This document shows positions 39,225-48,860 of a stretch of DNA of 64,000 nucleotides, piece after piece. How positions within the stretch are numbered: position 1 is the first letter of the stretch; the number at the start of each line of letters is the position of its first letter. Under the pieces are notes generated by a model. That model had not been told where the DNA came from. It was given only the letters and a program-made list of their open reading frames with translations, and made no database searches. The stretch comes from Salinivibrio costicola subsp. costicola ATCC 33508 = LMG 11651. Lineage in GTDB: Bacteria > Pseudomonadota > Gammaproteobacteria > Enterobacterales > Vibrionaceae. Location of the stretch: NCBI GenBank assembly GCA_000565345.1, contig AQOF01000006.1:1-64000 (forward strand), read 5' to 3'. The translations under genes were made by a program, and so were the position numbers.

Positions 39225-40198
39225 ATGACAGAAAATAAACACCAAGTTGGCGTGCTATTGGTCAACTTGGGGACGCCAGATGAACCGACGCCCGCCGCGG
39301 TGAAGCGCTTTCTCTCTGAGTTTTTGCATGATCACCGTGTGGTCGATTTAACCCGCTGGTTATGGTGCCCATTATTACACGGCGTGATTTTGCCGGTACG
39401 GTCACCCAAGGTCGCCAAACTGTATCAAAGTGTATGGATGGAAGAAGGCTCACCGTTAATGGTGTATGCCAAACGTCAGCGTGATGCGTTAGCGAAACAA
39501 GTAGATATGCCAGTTGCGTTGGGAATGACGTATGGTACACCGTCAATCATCCAGGGCATTGAGACGCTAGAGCAACAAGGCTGTGAAAAGGTTCTAATCG
39601 TACCGCTTTACCCACAATACTCGGCCACCACCACCGCGGCGGTCTTTGATAAGGTAGCCAAATCACTCAAAGGGCGACCACGTATTCCCGAATTGCGCTA
39701 TGTGCATCATTATCACGATCACCCTGCTTATCAATCCGCGTTGGCGGCGTCGGTGAAACGCCACTGGGAGCAGCATGGAAAAGGGGATCGCTTGTTATGT
39801 TCGTATCATGGGATCCCGCAGCGTTTTGCCGATAATGGCGACCCGTATCCGCAGCATTGTCAACAGACCACCGCGTTGCTCCAAGCCGAATTAGGTTTGC
39901 CAGATGATGCCATTATGATGAGTTATCAATCACGGTTTGGCCGCGAAGAGTGGCTGAAGCCTTACACCGACAAAACCTTGGAAGGGTTGCCAGCCAGGGG
40001 GTCAAAACGTTAGATATCATGACTCCTGCGTTCTCATCTGACTGCTTGGAAACCTTAGAAGAAATCGCCGGGGAGTGTCGTGATATCTTCTTAGAAGCCG
40101 GTGGCGAAGCCTTTCGTTTTATTCCATGCTTAAACGATGACAAGGCCCACATTGATTTACTTGCCGCGCTGGTGGCAGACCATACGCAAGGCTGGTAG
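39225..40198 (+). CDS. hemH: Ferrochelatase, frame broken at about 39990
   Basis: Last enzyme of haem synthesis; it inserts ferrous iron into protoporphyrin IX. Motifs are [20 protein letters not shown] at the start and [17 protein letters not shown]. The metal-site His is in [17 protein letters not shown] near residue 190, and [11 protein letters not shown] contains the conserved Glu near 260. The frame breaks near 39990. One missing C (gttgccagcc for gttgcccagcc) restores [19 protein letters not shown] and a 324-residue protein. ATG 39225 with AAGGA upstream is preferred over 39156. Confidence 0.91.
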
Positions 40199-40287
40199 GC
40201 AAGAAAATTCGTAGGCCAGACGCTACGCAGGCGCAAATTCTGTGATAGAATTCGCGCCTTCCTTCCATTAGCCAAGTTACACGAACC

Positions 40288-41589
40288 ATGAAATTTCCAG
40301 GACAACGTAAGTCTAAACACTACTTTCCGGTTCATGCCCGGGATCCTTTGCTCAACCCTGCCACGGACCGCGGCTTTAAGCGCCCCCATGTCATCGGCAT
40401 TGACCAAGCTTTGGTCGATATAGAAGCGAAAGTAAGTGATGAGTTTCTGGAACGTTATGGTTTAAGCAAGGGCCACTCATTGGTGATTGATGATGAGCGT
40501 GCCGAAGCCTTGTATCAAGAGCTAAAAGATAACAACTTGGTGACGCATGAGTTTGCCGGCGGCACCATTGGCAATACCTTACACAATTATTCCGCATTGG
40601 CCGACGATCAGTCGATCTTGCTAGGGGTAATGAGCCAGGATATTCGTATTGGTAGTTATTCTTATCGGTATTTGTGTAACACCTCCAGCCGAATGGACCT
40701 GAACTACCTGCAACCTGTTCAAGGCCCGATTGGTCGTTGCTATGCGCTGATTGGCGATTGCGGTGAGCGTACCTTTGCTATCAACGAAGGCTTGATGAAC
40801 CAGCTGCGTCCTGAGTCGATTCCGGAGCATATCTTTGAGCATGCGTCAGCCTTGGTTTTGACCGCTTATTTGGTTCGCTGCAAAGACGGTGATCCGATGC
40901 CGGACGCGACCATGCGTGCCATCGAATATGCCAAAAAGCATAATGTCCCTGTGGTGATGACGCTGGGTACCAAATATGTGATTGAACAAAATCCACAGTG
41001 GTGGCGCGATTTTCTCGCTGAACACGTCAGTGTGGTTGCCATGAACGAAGATGAAGGCGAGGCGTTGACCGGAGAAAGTGATCCGCTGTTGGCGGCTGAC
41101 GCGACGCTACAATGGGTGGACATGGTGCTTTGCACCGCAGGCCCGATTGGCTTGTACATGGCGGGTTATAGTGAAGACAAAGCCAAACGCGAAACCTCAC
41201 TGCCTTTATTACCCGGCGCTATTCCCGAATTCAATATGTATGAGTTTAGCCGTCCAATGATCAAAGCCGATTGCGAAAATCCGATCAAAATTTATTCGCA
41301 CATTGCCCCTTATATGGGTGGGCCGGAACGGATCAAAAACACCAATGGTGCGGGTGACGGTGCGCTGTCTGCCTTGCTGCACGATATGTCAGCGAATCGT
41401 TACCACCGTGATAACGTGCCCAATTCGAGCAAACATCAGTACCCATTTTTGACTTACTCATCGTTTTCTCAGGTGTGCAAATACGCTAACCGTGTTAGCT
41501 ATGAGGTGCTGGCGCAGCACTCTCCGCGCTTGTCACGTGGCTTGCCGGAGCGCGAAGATAGCTTGGAAGAGGCTTACTGGGAACGTTAA
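40288..41589 (+). CDS. gsk: Inosine-guanosine kinase
   Basis: 433-residue PfkB/ribokinase-family enzyme that phosphorylates inosine and guanosine to IMP and GMP. The N-terminus MKFPGQRKSKHYFPV and HVIGIDQALVDIEAKV match Gsk. Other features are EFAGGTIGNTLHNYSAL and the catalytic ATP-site motif NTNGAGDGALSALLHD near residue 352. The gene is intact. It follows hemH by 89 bases as in E. coli and ends in a bidirectional terminator shared with asnB. Confidence 0.95.
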   Translation: MKFPGQRKSKHYFPVHARDPLLNPATDRGFKRPHVIGIDQALVDIEAKVSDEFLERYGLSKGHSLVIDDERAEALYQELKDNNLVTHEFAGGTIGNTLHNYSALADDQSILLGVMSQDIRIGSYSYRYLCNTSSRMDLNYLQPVQGPIGRCYALIGDCGERTFAINEGLMNQLRPESIPEHIFEHASALVLTAYLVRCKDGDPMPDATMRAIEYAKKHNVPVVMTLGTKYVIEQNPQWWRDFLAEHVSVVAMNEDEGEALTGESDPLLAADATLQWVDMVLCTAGPIGLYMAGYSEDKAKRETSLPLLPGAIPEFNMYEFSRPMIKADCENPIKIYSHIAPYMGGPERIKNTNGAGDGALSALLHDMSANRYHRDNVPNSSKHQYPFLTYSSFSQVCKYANRVSYEVLAQHSPRLSRGLPEREDSLEEAYWER

Positions 41590-41608
41590 TCGCATTGCTA
41601 TAAAAGAT

Positions 41609-41642
41609 AAAAAACCGCCAATTGCTGTTGGCGGTTTTTTTA
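41609..41642. terminator. Bidirectional terminator between gsk and asnB
   Basis: AAAAAACCGCCAA and TTGGCGGTTTTTT form a perfect 13-bp stem with A and T tracts between convergent genes. Confidence 0.9.
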
Positions 41643-41664
41643 TTATTGGTCGTGAGGGGCGGGC

Positions 41665-43332
41665 CTATTGATAAGCTTTTTCGTGTACGTTGCGGACCGC
41701 TCGACCTGATGGGTCGGCTTGGTTTTTGAACGATTCATCCCATTCAATCGCTTTAGCACTGGAGCAGGCGATCGATGGGCCGCCTGGAACGCATTTCGCC
41801 GCATCGTCGAGCGGGAAAAGCTCTGCGAAGATCTCACGATACATATACGCTTCTTTGGTGGTCGGCGTGTTGTATGGAAAGCGAAATTCAGCGGTGGCTA
41901 ACTGCTGGTCGCTGACCTTTTCGTCGGCAATGGTTTTTAAGGTATCAATCCAGCCATAGCCAACCCCATCGCTAAACTGCTCTTTTTGTCGCCATGCCAC
42001 TGATTCAGGCAGTAAATCGCCAAAGCACTCACGAATGATGTGTTTTTCCATTTTACCGTTACCGCACATTTTATCGTCCGGTTTGATTTGCATCGCTACT
42101 TCCAAAAATGCTTTATCGAGGAAAGGCACACGGGCTTCCACCCCCCAGGCGGCCATCGATTTGTTGGCGCGGGCACAATCGAACATGTTTAGCGCGAGCA
42201 GTTTACGCACGGTTTCCTCGTGGAATTCTTGTGAGTTGGGCGCTTTGTGGAAATACAAATATCCGCCAAAAACTTCATCGGCGCCTTCACCGGAGAGCAC
42301 CATTTTGATCCCCATCGCGCGAATTTTGCGTGACATCAAATACATAGGTGTAGAGGCGCGAATAGTCGTCACATCATAGGTTTCAATGTGATAAATCACA
42401 TCGCGAATGGCGTCTAGCCCTTCTTGAATGCTGTAAGTGAATTCGTGATGAACAGTCCCTAGATGATCGGCAACCTCTTTGGCTGCTTTTAAGTCAGGCG
42501 CGCCCTCAAGACCAATCGCAAATGAGTGCAAACGCGGCCACCAAGCCTGGCTTTGGTCATCATCTTCAACGCGGTTCGCCGCAAACTGTTTGGTGATCGC
42601 AGAGATCACGGAAGAATCGAGCCCGCCAGAGAGTAATACGCCATACGGCACATCGGTCATGAGCTGACGGTGTACGGCACTTTCTAACGCCTCTTTGAGC
42701 GCGGCTTTATCGGTGCGGTTGTCTTTGACGGCATCATAGTCCATCCAATCGCGCTTGTAGTAGCGGACAGGCTTACCCTGTTTACTCCATAAAAAGTGAC
42801 CAGGAGGGAATTCGCTGATGGTTTTACATACCGGTGTCAGTGCTTTCATTTCTGACGCTACATAATAGTTACCGTGCTCATCATGGCCGTGATACAGCGG
42901 AATAATGCCAATATGATCGCGGCCAATCAAGTAGGCATCTTGCTCTTCATCGTACAAAATAAAGGCAAAAATACCGTTTAAGTAATCCAGCAGCTCAGCG
43001 CCTTTTTCTTGGTATAACGCCAAAATAATTTCGCAATCTGATTCTGTTTGGAACGGATAATCCGCCGCGAATTCGGCACGAAGCTCTTTGTGATTGTAGA
43101 TCTCACCGTTCACTGCCAACGCTTGGGTTTGTTGTGGGTTATAAAGTGGCTGTGCACCACTGTTAAGATCGACAATCGCAAGGCGCTCATGGACCAAAAT
43201 AGCTTTATCTGATGAATAGATCCCCGACCAGTCAGGCCCTCGATGGCGCATGGTTTTTGACATTTTGAGCGCAACGTCACGCAATTGTTGCGGATCGGTT
43301 TTAATGTCGAGCGCTCCAAAGATTGAACACAT
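41665..43332 (-). CDS. asnB: Asparagine synthetase B (glutamine-hydrolysing)
   Basis: 555-residue enzyme making asparagine from aspartate, glutamine and ATP. The N-terminal glutaminase domain starts MCSIFGALDI, with the catalytic Cys2 exposed after Met removal, and contains RHRGPDWSGIY, HERLAIVDLNSGAQPLYN and NGEIYNHKELR. The synthetase domain has the PP-loop YGVLLSGGLDSSVISAIT. ATG 43332 has GAGAGGAA 5 bases upstream; the frame extends further upstream but Cys2 fixes the start. In E. coli gsk is followed directly by ybaL, so asnB is an insertion in this otherwise shared order. Confidence 0.95.
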   Translation of the reverse strand: MCSIFGALDIKTDPQQLRDVALKMSKTMRHRGPDWSGIYSSDKAILVHERLAIVDLNSGAQPLYNPQQTQALAVNGEIYNHKELRAEFAADYPFQTESDCEIILALYQEKGAELLDYLNGIFAFILYDEEQDAYLIGRDHIGIIPLYHGHDEHGNYYVASEMKALTPVCKTISEFPPGHFLWSKQGKPVRYYKRDWMDYDAVKDNRTDKAALKEALESAVHRQLMTDVPYGVLLSGGLDSSVISAITKQFAANRVEDDDQSQAWWPRLHSFAIGLEGAPDLKAAKEVADHLGTVHHEFTYSIQEGLDAIRDVIYHIETYDVTTIRASTPMYLMSRKIRAMGIKMVLSGEGADEVFGGYLYFHKAPNSQEFHEETVRKLLALNMFDCARANKSMAAWGVEARVPFLDKAFLEVAMQIKPDDKMCGNGKMEKHIIRECFGDLLPESVAWRQKEQFSDGVGYGWIDTLKTIADEKVSDQQLATAEFRFPYNTPTTKEAYMYREIFAELFPLDDAAKCVPGGPSIACSSAKAIEWDESFKNQADPSGRAVRNVHEKAYQ

Positions 43333-43557
43333 AATTTTCCTCTCCATAGTGTTGATTGATGTGCTGTGGCAGCCATGTGCTGTGGCAGTCATATGGTGCC
43401 AACGTGGTGGCCACAATGTAGAGACACTGTGCCTTGGGGAGAGGAAATGCACAAGCAGGTAAAACAAATTCGTTATCTAAATCGTGCCAGTGATGAATAT
43501 TATTTAAAAATAATGATAAATAGCGAATAAAAACTAAAAATAGCACAGATAACATAC

Positions 43558-43590
43558 AAAAACGCACAAGAACGTCGGCGTCTTGTGCGT
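43558..43590 (-). terminator. Terminator after ybaL (minus strand)
   Basis: ACGCACAAGA and TCTTGTGCGT, perfect 10-bp arms, are preceded on the plus strand by AAAAA, which is a T-run on the minus strand, 31 bases after the ybaL stop. Confidence 0.75.
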
Positions 43591-43620
43591 CATAAGGGAG
43601 AAAACAGCGATAAAACGGCG

Positions 43621-45200
43621 CTAGTCAGCCGATGACGAAAAGTGTTCTCGCACATGGCGAGCAAAGCCACTGCCTGCTTCTTGGTAGATATTAAAGGCTT
43701 CGTCCACACCCAGAGCCTTAAGTTGCTCCAACTCATCTTGGTACTTAGCAATCGCGGCCACTTTGCCCTTAAAGGGCGTTTGCCGAATTTGTTCCAGTGC
43801 CAGTGTATTGGCTTGGCTATTGGGCATCGCAAGTAAAATCAGTGATACGTTGCCATTTGATACCGCTCGGGACCAAAAGTCGGGGTCGGTGGCATCACCC
43901 AGGATCACTCGCCGTCCTTCTTGCTGGTGGTGAGCGACGGATTCCTCTCGGGTATCAATCCCCACGATGGGCTGCTGGTGAGTGGTTGCCAATTCATCGT
44001 AGGCGCCCGTGCCGATACGCCCCATCCCCAATACCAATATGCTGGCGTCACCGAGATTAATGGGTTGTTCACTGGTGTGAAGTTTATCTGGAGCACGCTC
44101 GGGTAACCAGCGCGAGGCCCATGTATACAACGCGTTACTAAAGGTATTCAGCGGCGCAGAGAAGATAAAGCTGAGCGAGACCGCGATCGCAATAGAGACA
44201 AGAATCGGCCCAGGCATTAATCCGGCTTGGTACGCCAGTCCACCGACAATGAGACCAAATTCACTGAAGTTGAACAAGGTAAGGGTGGTAAACAGCGCGG
44301 TGCGCACACGATAGCGAAAACCACTAACGACCCAATAATACAAAATGCCTTTTATCGGCAGCAGTAACATTAAAATCAACGCAAAACTAAAACTTTGCCA
44401 AGTAGGTTGCTCGGATAAGCCAATATTGAGGAAAAAGCAGATTAAGAATAACTCTTTAATATTAAATAGAGATTTAGCCATTTCTGATGCGCGGGGATGG
44501 CTGGCGAGTAACATTCCCAAGATGAGCGCGCCCAAATCAGGCTTGATCCCGACCGCGCCAAATAGCCCGGCGCCAGCAACCAGTGCAAGAAAAATAGCGT
44601 AGAGCACCAGCATTTCCCCATGGCCTGCCTTATCGAGTAGCTTGCCGAGTACGGGCTTGAGCAGAGGCAAAGCGAATAACAATAATGCGGTCAAATCAGG
44701 TGTTTTTCCTGAGGTGGCTGTCAAAAAGATCACCGCGAAGATGTCTTGCATGATCAGCATGCCAATCGCCAAGGTGCCATACGTCGCGTTGAATTCGCCT
44801 TTTTCTTCTAAGGCTTTAATCGCAAAGACGGTGCTAGAAAAAGATAACGCAAAACCGAGTAGCAGCATCTCTGACAGGCTCATGCTTGATAGCATGGGAA
44901 GACTCAAGCTTTCAGGCCCATTAGCGCTAAGGTAAAAAAGCCGGTTGTCAGCACATTGTGCGCGGTGGCTCCAAACCCAATTTCTTTGGCAAACAGCGTT
45001 TTGACATCGAGCTTCAACCCAATGGTAAAAAGGAGAAGGGTAACCCCTAGTTCGGCCAGCTGGGTGATCACGGGGGTGGATTGATACCCCATTGCATGGA
45101 GAGCAAAACCGGCGAGCAGAAAGCCAACTAAGGGGGGAAGGTGGCAGCGCATTAATATGTAGCCACTAACAAAAGCGGTTGAGATAAAAACCAGTTCCAT
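43621..45200 (-). CDS. ybaL: YbaL-type cation:proton antiporter with RCK/TrkA-N domain, frame broken at about 44907
   Basis: Inner-membrane CPA2/KefB-like antiporter with about twelve helices, beginning ELVFISTAFVSGYILMRC and LPPLVGFLLAGFALHAMG. A cytosolic TrkA-N (Rossmann) domain follows at about residues 380-500 (ASILVLGMGRIGTGAYDEL, then VGIDTREES and GDATDPDFWSRA). The frame breaks near 44907. One T missing from the coding strand (GCTTTGAG read as GCTTGAG) separates LALMGLKA from LSLPMLSSMSLSEMLLLGF. Repaired length is 526 residues. Gene order gsk-ybaL is as in E. coli except for asnB between them. Confidence 0.88.
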
Positions 45201-45337
45201 ATTTTATACTTATTCCAGAGTTGAATGAGACAACGTCTTGTCTGTCACGTGGCTATAATGTACACGTTTTGTGGTCAATCTGTGAATGTAAAATAGTCAC
45301 TAACTTGGCCGATGAGGGATAGATGTGAAAAGGAGAG

Positions 45338-45366
45338 AAAAACGGGCTTACAGAGGTGCAAGCCCG
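45338..45366 (-). terminator. Terminator after nagC (minus strand)
   Basis: CGGGCTT and AAGCCCG are arms of a hairpin with AAAAA on its left, read as a T-run on the minus strand; it lies 7 bases after the nagC stop. Confidence 0.7.
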
Positions 45367-45372
45367 ATAGCA

Positions 45373-46587
45373 TTATTCTTCGAGTAACTGTTGAAGGAGT
45401 TCACCGTTTAGCATCGCGCGCTTGACTAAAGCAAACGCCGCCATGGTCGGCTGAGTTTGTAAATCCGCGCTAACGATCGCCAGTTTTTGGTGGAAGCTTG
45501 GCAGTGACTGGTTTTCTACACAGCGCTCAATGGCGGGAAATACCACACTTTTGGCGGCGGTGATCTTACCCGCAATGACGAACAGCTGTGGGTTAAACAG
45601 GTTTACCGTCATCGCGATCGCTTTACCCAAATGATTACCGACTTTGACTAAGACTTGACGGGCCAGCTCATCGCCTTGCTCGGCGGCTTGGCAAATGGCC
45701 TCGATGGTTAACGTTTGATCGTGCGTTAGGCTGCTGGGATGACCTTGAGCCAATAATTGCTGCGCATGCTCAATGATGGCCTCGTTTGATGCGACGGTTT
45801 CCAGGCAGCCAAAGTTACCACATTGGCATTTTTTACCGAGAGGGTCGATTTGAACATGGCCGAGTTCACCCACATTCCGGTTGTGACCGAGAAAGATCTG
45901 GCCATTGACGATAATCCCTGCCCCGGTTCCGTGATGCACACTGACCAGCATTGAATCGTAGTAGTCTTGACTGGCGCCAAAGTAGTGCTCAGCGAGTGCT
46001 TGTCCTCGAATATCGTTGCCAACAAAGGCTTGCACGCCAAATTCATCGCGCAGTGTATCGGCGAGGGCGAGTTGCTGAATATTAATATTGGGCATGTACT
46101 CGACCACACCAGAATCTGGGTCGACCAAACCTGGCATCACAACCGAAATGGCAATGAGCTCTCGAATGGCATGTTGGTGAGTATCAATAAATTGGCTCAC
46201 GATATCGATTAAGCCTTTGACCAACTGGTCTTGATCTTGGTAATGAAAGGTTTCACCGTGCTCAGCCAGTGAGGCACCGCTTAAGTCATACAAAGATAGC
46301 TCAATAAAATGACGCCCCAATCGCACGGCAAGCGTATGAAAAGGGGCGCACTCGGTGGTCAGTGAAATGGCGCGACGTCCACCGGTTGAGGCCTGTTGTG
46401 CCACTTCTTTGATCAGGCCTCTTTCCAGGAGTTGGCGGGTTATTTTTGTCACACTTGCAGGAGCCAGTCGACTCACATCAGCAATTTGTATGCGTGAAAT
46501 AGGCCCTTGTTGATCAATGAGTCGATAAACGGCTGCGCCGTTCAGTTGCTTTACGAGATCGACATTCCCAATTTTTCCGCCAGTCAT
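45373..46587 (-). CDS. nagC: N-acetylglucosamine repressor NagC (ROK family)
   Basis: A 404-residue repressor. The N-terminal winged helix-turn-helix (about residues 15-70) includes GPISRIQIADVSRLAPASVT and LLERGLIKE. The ROK sugar-binding domain shows VSVHHGTGAGIIVNGQIFLG and GNDIRGQALAEHYF. The ROK zinc site is ELGHVQIDPLGKKCQCGNFG, with CLE following. In E. coli NagC binds GlcNAc-6-phosphate, the NagE product, and then releases nag operators. Two NagC-like boxes lie between nagB and nagE here. nagC ends the nagB-nagA-nagC run with a 7-base gap to nagA. Confidence 0.94.
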   Translation of the reverse strand: MTGGKIGNVDLVKQLNGAAVYRLIDQQGPISRIQIADVSRLAPASVTKITRQLLERGLIKEVAQQASTGGRRAISLTTECAPFHTLAVRLGRHFIELSLYDLSGASLAEHGETFHYQDQDQLVKGLIDIVSQFIDTHQHAIRELIAISVVMPGLVDPDSGVVEYMPNINIQQLALADTLRDEFGVQAFVGNDIRGQALAEHYFGASQDYYDSMLVSVHHGTGAGIIVNGQIFLGHNRNVGELGHVQIDPLGKKCQCGNFGCLETVASNEAIIEHAQQLLAQGHPSSLTHDQTLTIEAICQAAEQGDELARQVLVKVGNHLGKAIAMTVNLFNPQLFVIAGKITAAKSVVFPAIERCVENQSLPSFHQKLAIVSADLQTQPTMAAFALVKRAMLNGELLQQLLEE

Positions 46588-46594
46588 AGGTGTC

Positions 46595-47730
46595 CTAGCT
46601 GTGTAAATAGTGCCCGTTTACGATCGTTGCTTGAATGTTGATTGAACGGTCAAAAATGGCAAGATTCGCGACTTTTCCGGGACGAATACTGCCATAGTGC
46701 TGATCAATGCCTATTGCGCGAGCAGGATAGAGCGTCGCCATCCGCAAGGCTTCATCCAAGGCGATCCCTACATGCTCAACACTGTTATGCACCGCTCGGT
46801 CCATCGTCAATGCTGAGCCGCCAAGTGTACCATTTTCATCAACACACTTACCGTCGCGGTAATATACTTTCTTACCTACAAAAATAAAGTGATCCATGTC
46901 AGCTCCTGCTGGTGCGACTGCATCGGTAACCAACACTAATTTATCCCTTTTTACTTGGTGCGCGAGTCGAATATTGGCATATGACACATGAAAGCCATCA
47001 GCAATCACGCCGGTATAAACATCGGGAGTATCATAAATCGCACCGACCATCCCAGGCTCGCGCCCTGTGATCGATGTCATGGCATTAAACAGGTGCGTAG
47101 CAAAGCCGATACCATTGGCGAAGCCCTCTCTCGCTTCAGCGTAGGTCGCATTGGTATGTCCTGCCGAGACGATGATCCCTGCCTTTGTCAGCGCCTGGAT
47201 ATGGGCGCGGGGGGTGAGCTCGGGCGCGACGGTAACTTTTGTAATGACGTCTGCGTTATCGCATAAGTAGGCAATCATGTCATCGCTACTTGGGCGAATA
47301 TAATCGGCGCTATGAATTCCTTTTTTTTGAGTATTTAAATAAGGTCCTTCTAAATGCAACCCAACTGCTTGATGCGGGTGCTTGGCTTTATGGTCCCGCA
47401 TTGCCGCGACAGCGGCTTTCATATCGGCATCAGAGCTGGTGATCAGGTAGGCAGGAAATTAGTGCAACCTGATTTAAGATTCGCTTGGTGCATGGTATCG
47501 ATGGTATCGGACGTAATGTCATCATTAAACATCACGCCGCCACAGCCATTCAGCTGCAGATCAATAAAACCAGGGCTAACCATCGCACCTTCTAGACTGC
47601 GTGTTTCAATGTCAGTGGAAAGCGCATGTTGTGGGCATACGTCTGCAATCAGGCCTTCCCGAATGACGATGGCATGATCATCAAGTACCTCATGGCCAGT
47701 AAAAATCCGGCAGTGGGTTAGGGCATACAT
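46595..47730 (-). CDS. nagA: N-acetylglucosamine-6-phosphate deacetylase, frame broken at about 47446
   Basis: Metal-dependent amidohydrolase that converts GlcNAc-6-P to glucosamine-6-P and acetate. The first part has [17 protein letters not shown]. The second has [44 protein letters not shown] and [10 protein letters not shown], the metal and substrate motifs. The frame breaks near 47446-47447. One missing C on the coding strand (CCTACCCTGATC read as CCTACCTGATC) joins TNFLPT to [13 protein letters not shown], giving about 378 residues. It lies 11 bases after nagB and 7 bases before nagC on the same strand. Confidence 0.92.
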
Positions 47731-47741
47731 GCTTAAATTCC

Positions 47742-48542
47742 TTATAAATGATGGATATTTTGGGCTTCAAGCTCTTGAAAGTACTTCACCGTTTTGACTT
47801 TTAGCTCTGCGGTTGAGGGCGAGTCGCACACAATCATGGCCTTGGGATGAAGCTGCAGTGCCGAGACGGTCCAAAGATGATTGACGGACCCTTCCACCGC
47901 CGCTTCGAGCGCTTGCGCTTTATTGGCACCAGTAACCAGAATCATGACTTCTTCGGCATCGAGTAGCGTACCAACACCGATGGTGAGCGCGTGTTTTGGC
48001 ACTTGATTGATATCATTATCAAAGAAGCGAGAGTTTGCCACACGCGTGTCTTCGGTCAAGGTTTTGATCCGAGTTCGTGATGCTAGCGAAGAGGCCGGTT
48101 CATTAAATGCAATGTGGCCATCGTTACCCACACCGCCCATAAAGAGATGAATTTTGCCGTAGGCTTTGATTTTTTCTTCATAGCGTTGGCATTCCGCCTC
48201 GATATCGGTCGCATTTCCATCAAGCAGGTTGATGTTTTTTTCCTGAATATCAATGTGGTTAAAGAAGTTTTCATACATAAAGGTACGATAGGCCTGCGGA
48301 TGATTGGCCGGGATACCACAGTACTCGTCCATATTGAATGTCACCACATGTTCAAAGCTGACTTCGCCTTTTTTATGAAGTTTAATCAATTGGTTGTAGG
48401 TATTCAGTGGGGTGCCACCGGTCGGCACACCTAACACAAAAGGGTGGTCTGCGGTCGGGGCAAACTGGTTAATGGTATCGACGATGTAACGCGCCGACCA
48501 AAGACCAACTTGCTGGCTGGTTTGTAAAGGAATGAGTCGCAT
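47742..48542 (-). CDS. nagB: Glucosamine-6-phosphate deaminase
   Basis: 266-residue cytosolic enzyme that isomerises and deaminates glucosamine-6-P to fructose-6-P and ammonia. Visible motifs are [36 protein letters not shown] (catalytic Asp72 region), [20 protein letters not shown] (His and Glu near 143-148) and [15 protein letters not shown]. Length equals that of E. coli NagB. First gene of nagBAC, divergent from nagE, with shared control sites in between. Confidence 0.96.
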   Translation of the reverse strand: MRLIPLQTSQQVGLWSARYIVDTINQFAPTADHPFVLGVPTGGTPLNTYNQLIKLHKKGEVSFEHVVTFNMDEYCGIPANHPQAYRTFMYENFFNHIDIQEKNINLLDGNATDIEAECQRYEEKIKAYGKIHLFMGGVGNDGHIAFNEPASSLASRTRIKTLTEDTRVANSRFFDNDINQVPKHALTIGVGTLLDAEEVMILVTGANKAQALEAAVEGSVNHLWTVSALQLHPKAMIVCDSPSTAELKVKTVKYFQELEAQNIHHL

Positions 48543-48599
48543 GAGTCACCTCGGTAATCGGTTCCGTAATCTAGGCTCTAGCATAACGGATATGTGCAT

Positions 48600-48619
48600 T
48601 TATTTTCATCATAAAATAA
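48600..48619. promoter_or_regulatory. NagC-like operator near nagB
   Basis: TTATTTT-CATCAT-AAAATAA is a perfect 7+7 inverted repeat, AT-rich as NagC sites are, 58 bases before the nagB start. The central bases differ from the usual CG-containing core. Confidence 0.5.
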
Positions 48620-48664
48620 GTTTTATGATCAGACTAACAATTTTCTTCTGTTTTGGGGTTATTC

Positions 48665-48680
48665 GGTGATGATTCTCACA
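48665..48680. promoter_or_regulatory. CRP-like site between nagB and nagE
   Basis: GGTGA-TGATTC-TCACA matches the CRP consensus TGTGA-N6-TCACA at nine of ten conserved positions. It lies between the two NagC-like boxes, as does the CRP site in E. coli nagE-nagB. Confidence 0.6.
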
Positions 48681-48692
48681 AATAGCACGGGT

Positions 48693-48715
48693 TTAATTTG
48701 CGAAGCGAATTTATT
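48693..48715. promoter_or_regulatory. NagC-like operator near nagE
   Basis: TTAATTTGC-GAA-GCGAATTTATT is a near-perfect palindrome with a CG-containing centre like the NagC/Mlc consensus. Its centre lies about 93 bases from that of the other box, near nine helical turns. Confidence 0.6.
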
Positions 48716-48860
48716 GCCATAAACTGCAAGTGAGTAACATTGCTTTACAAAAGAAGTGATTTAATAAAAAGTCCTTGAGTGAATGCTCAAGTGGTGGTTC
48801 CAGCGAAGTCGCATAGACGCACAATTGCTGAACACAGAAAAATACACAGGGGGAACGACG

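Larger units (their letters stand above)
48543..48860. other. Divergent control region between nagB and nagE
   Basis: A 318-base region without a gene. It contains two NagC-like boxes (48600-48619 and 48693-48715) with a CRP-like site between them (48665-48680), listed separately. Confidence 0.6.
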
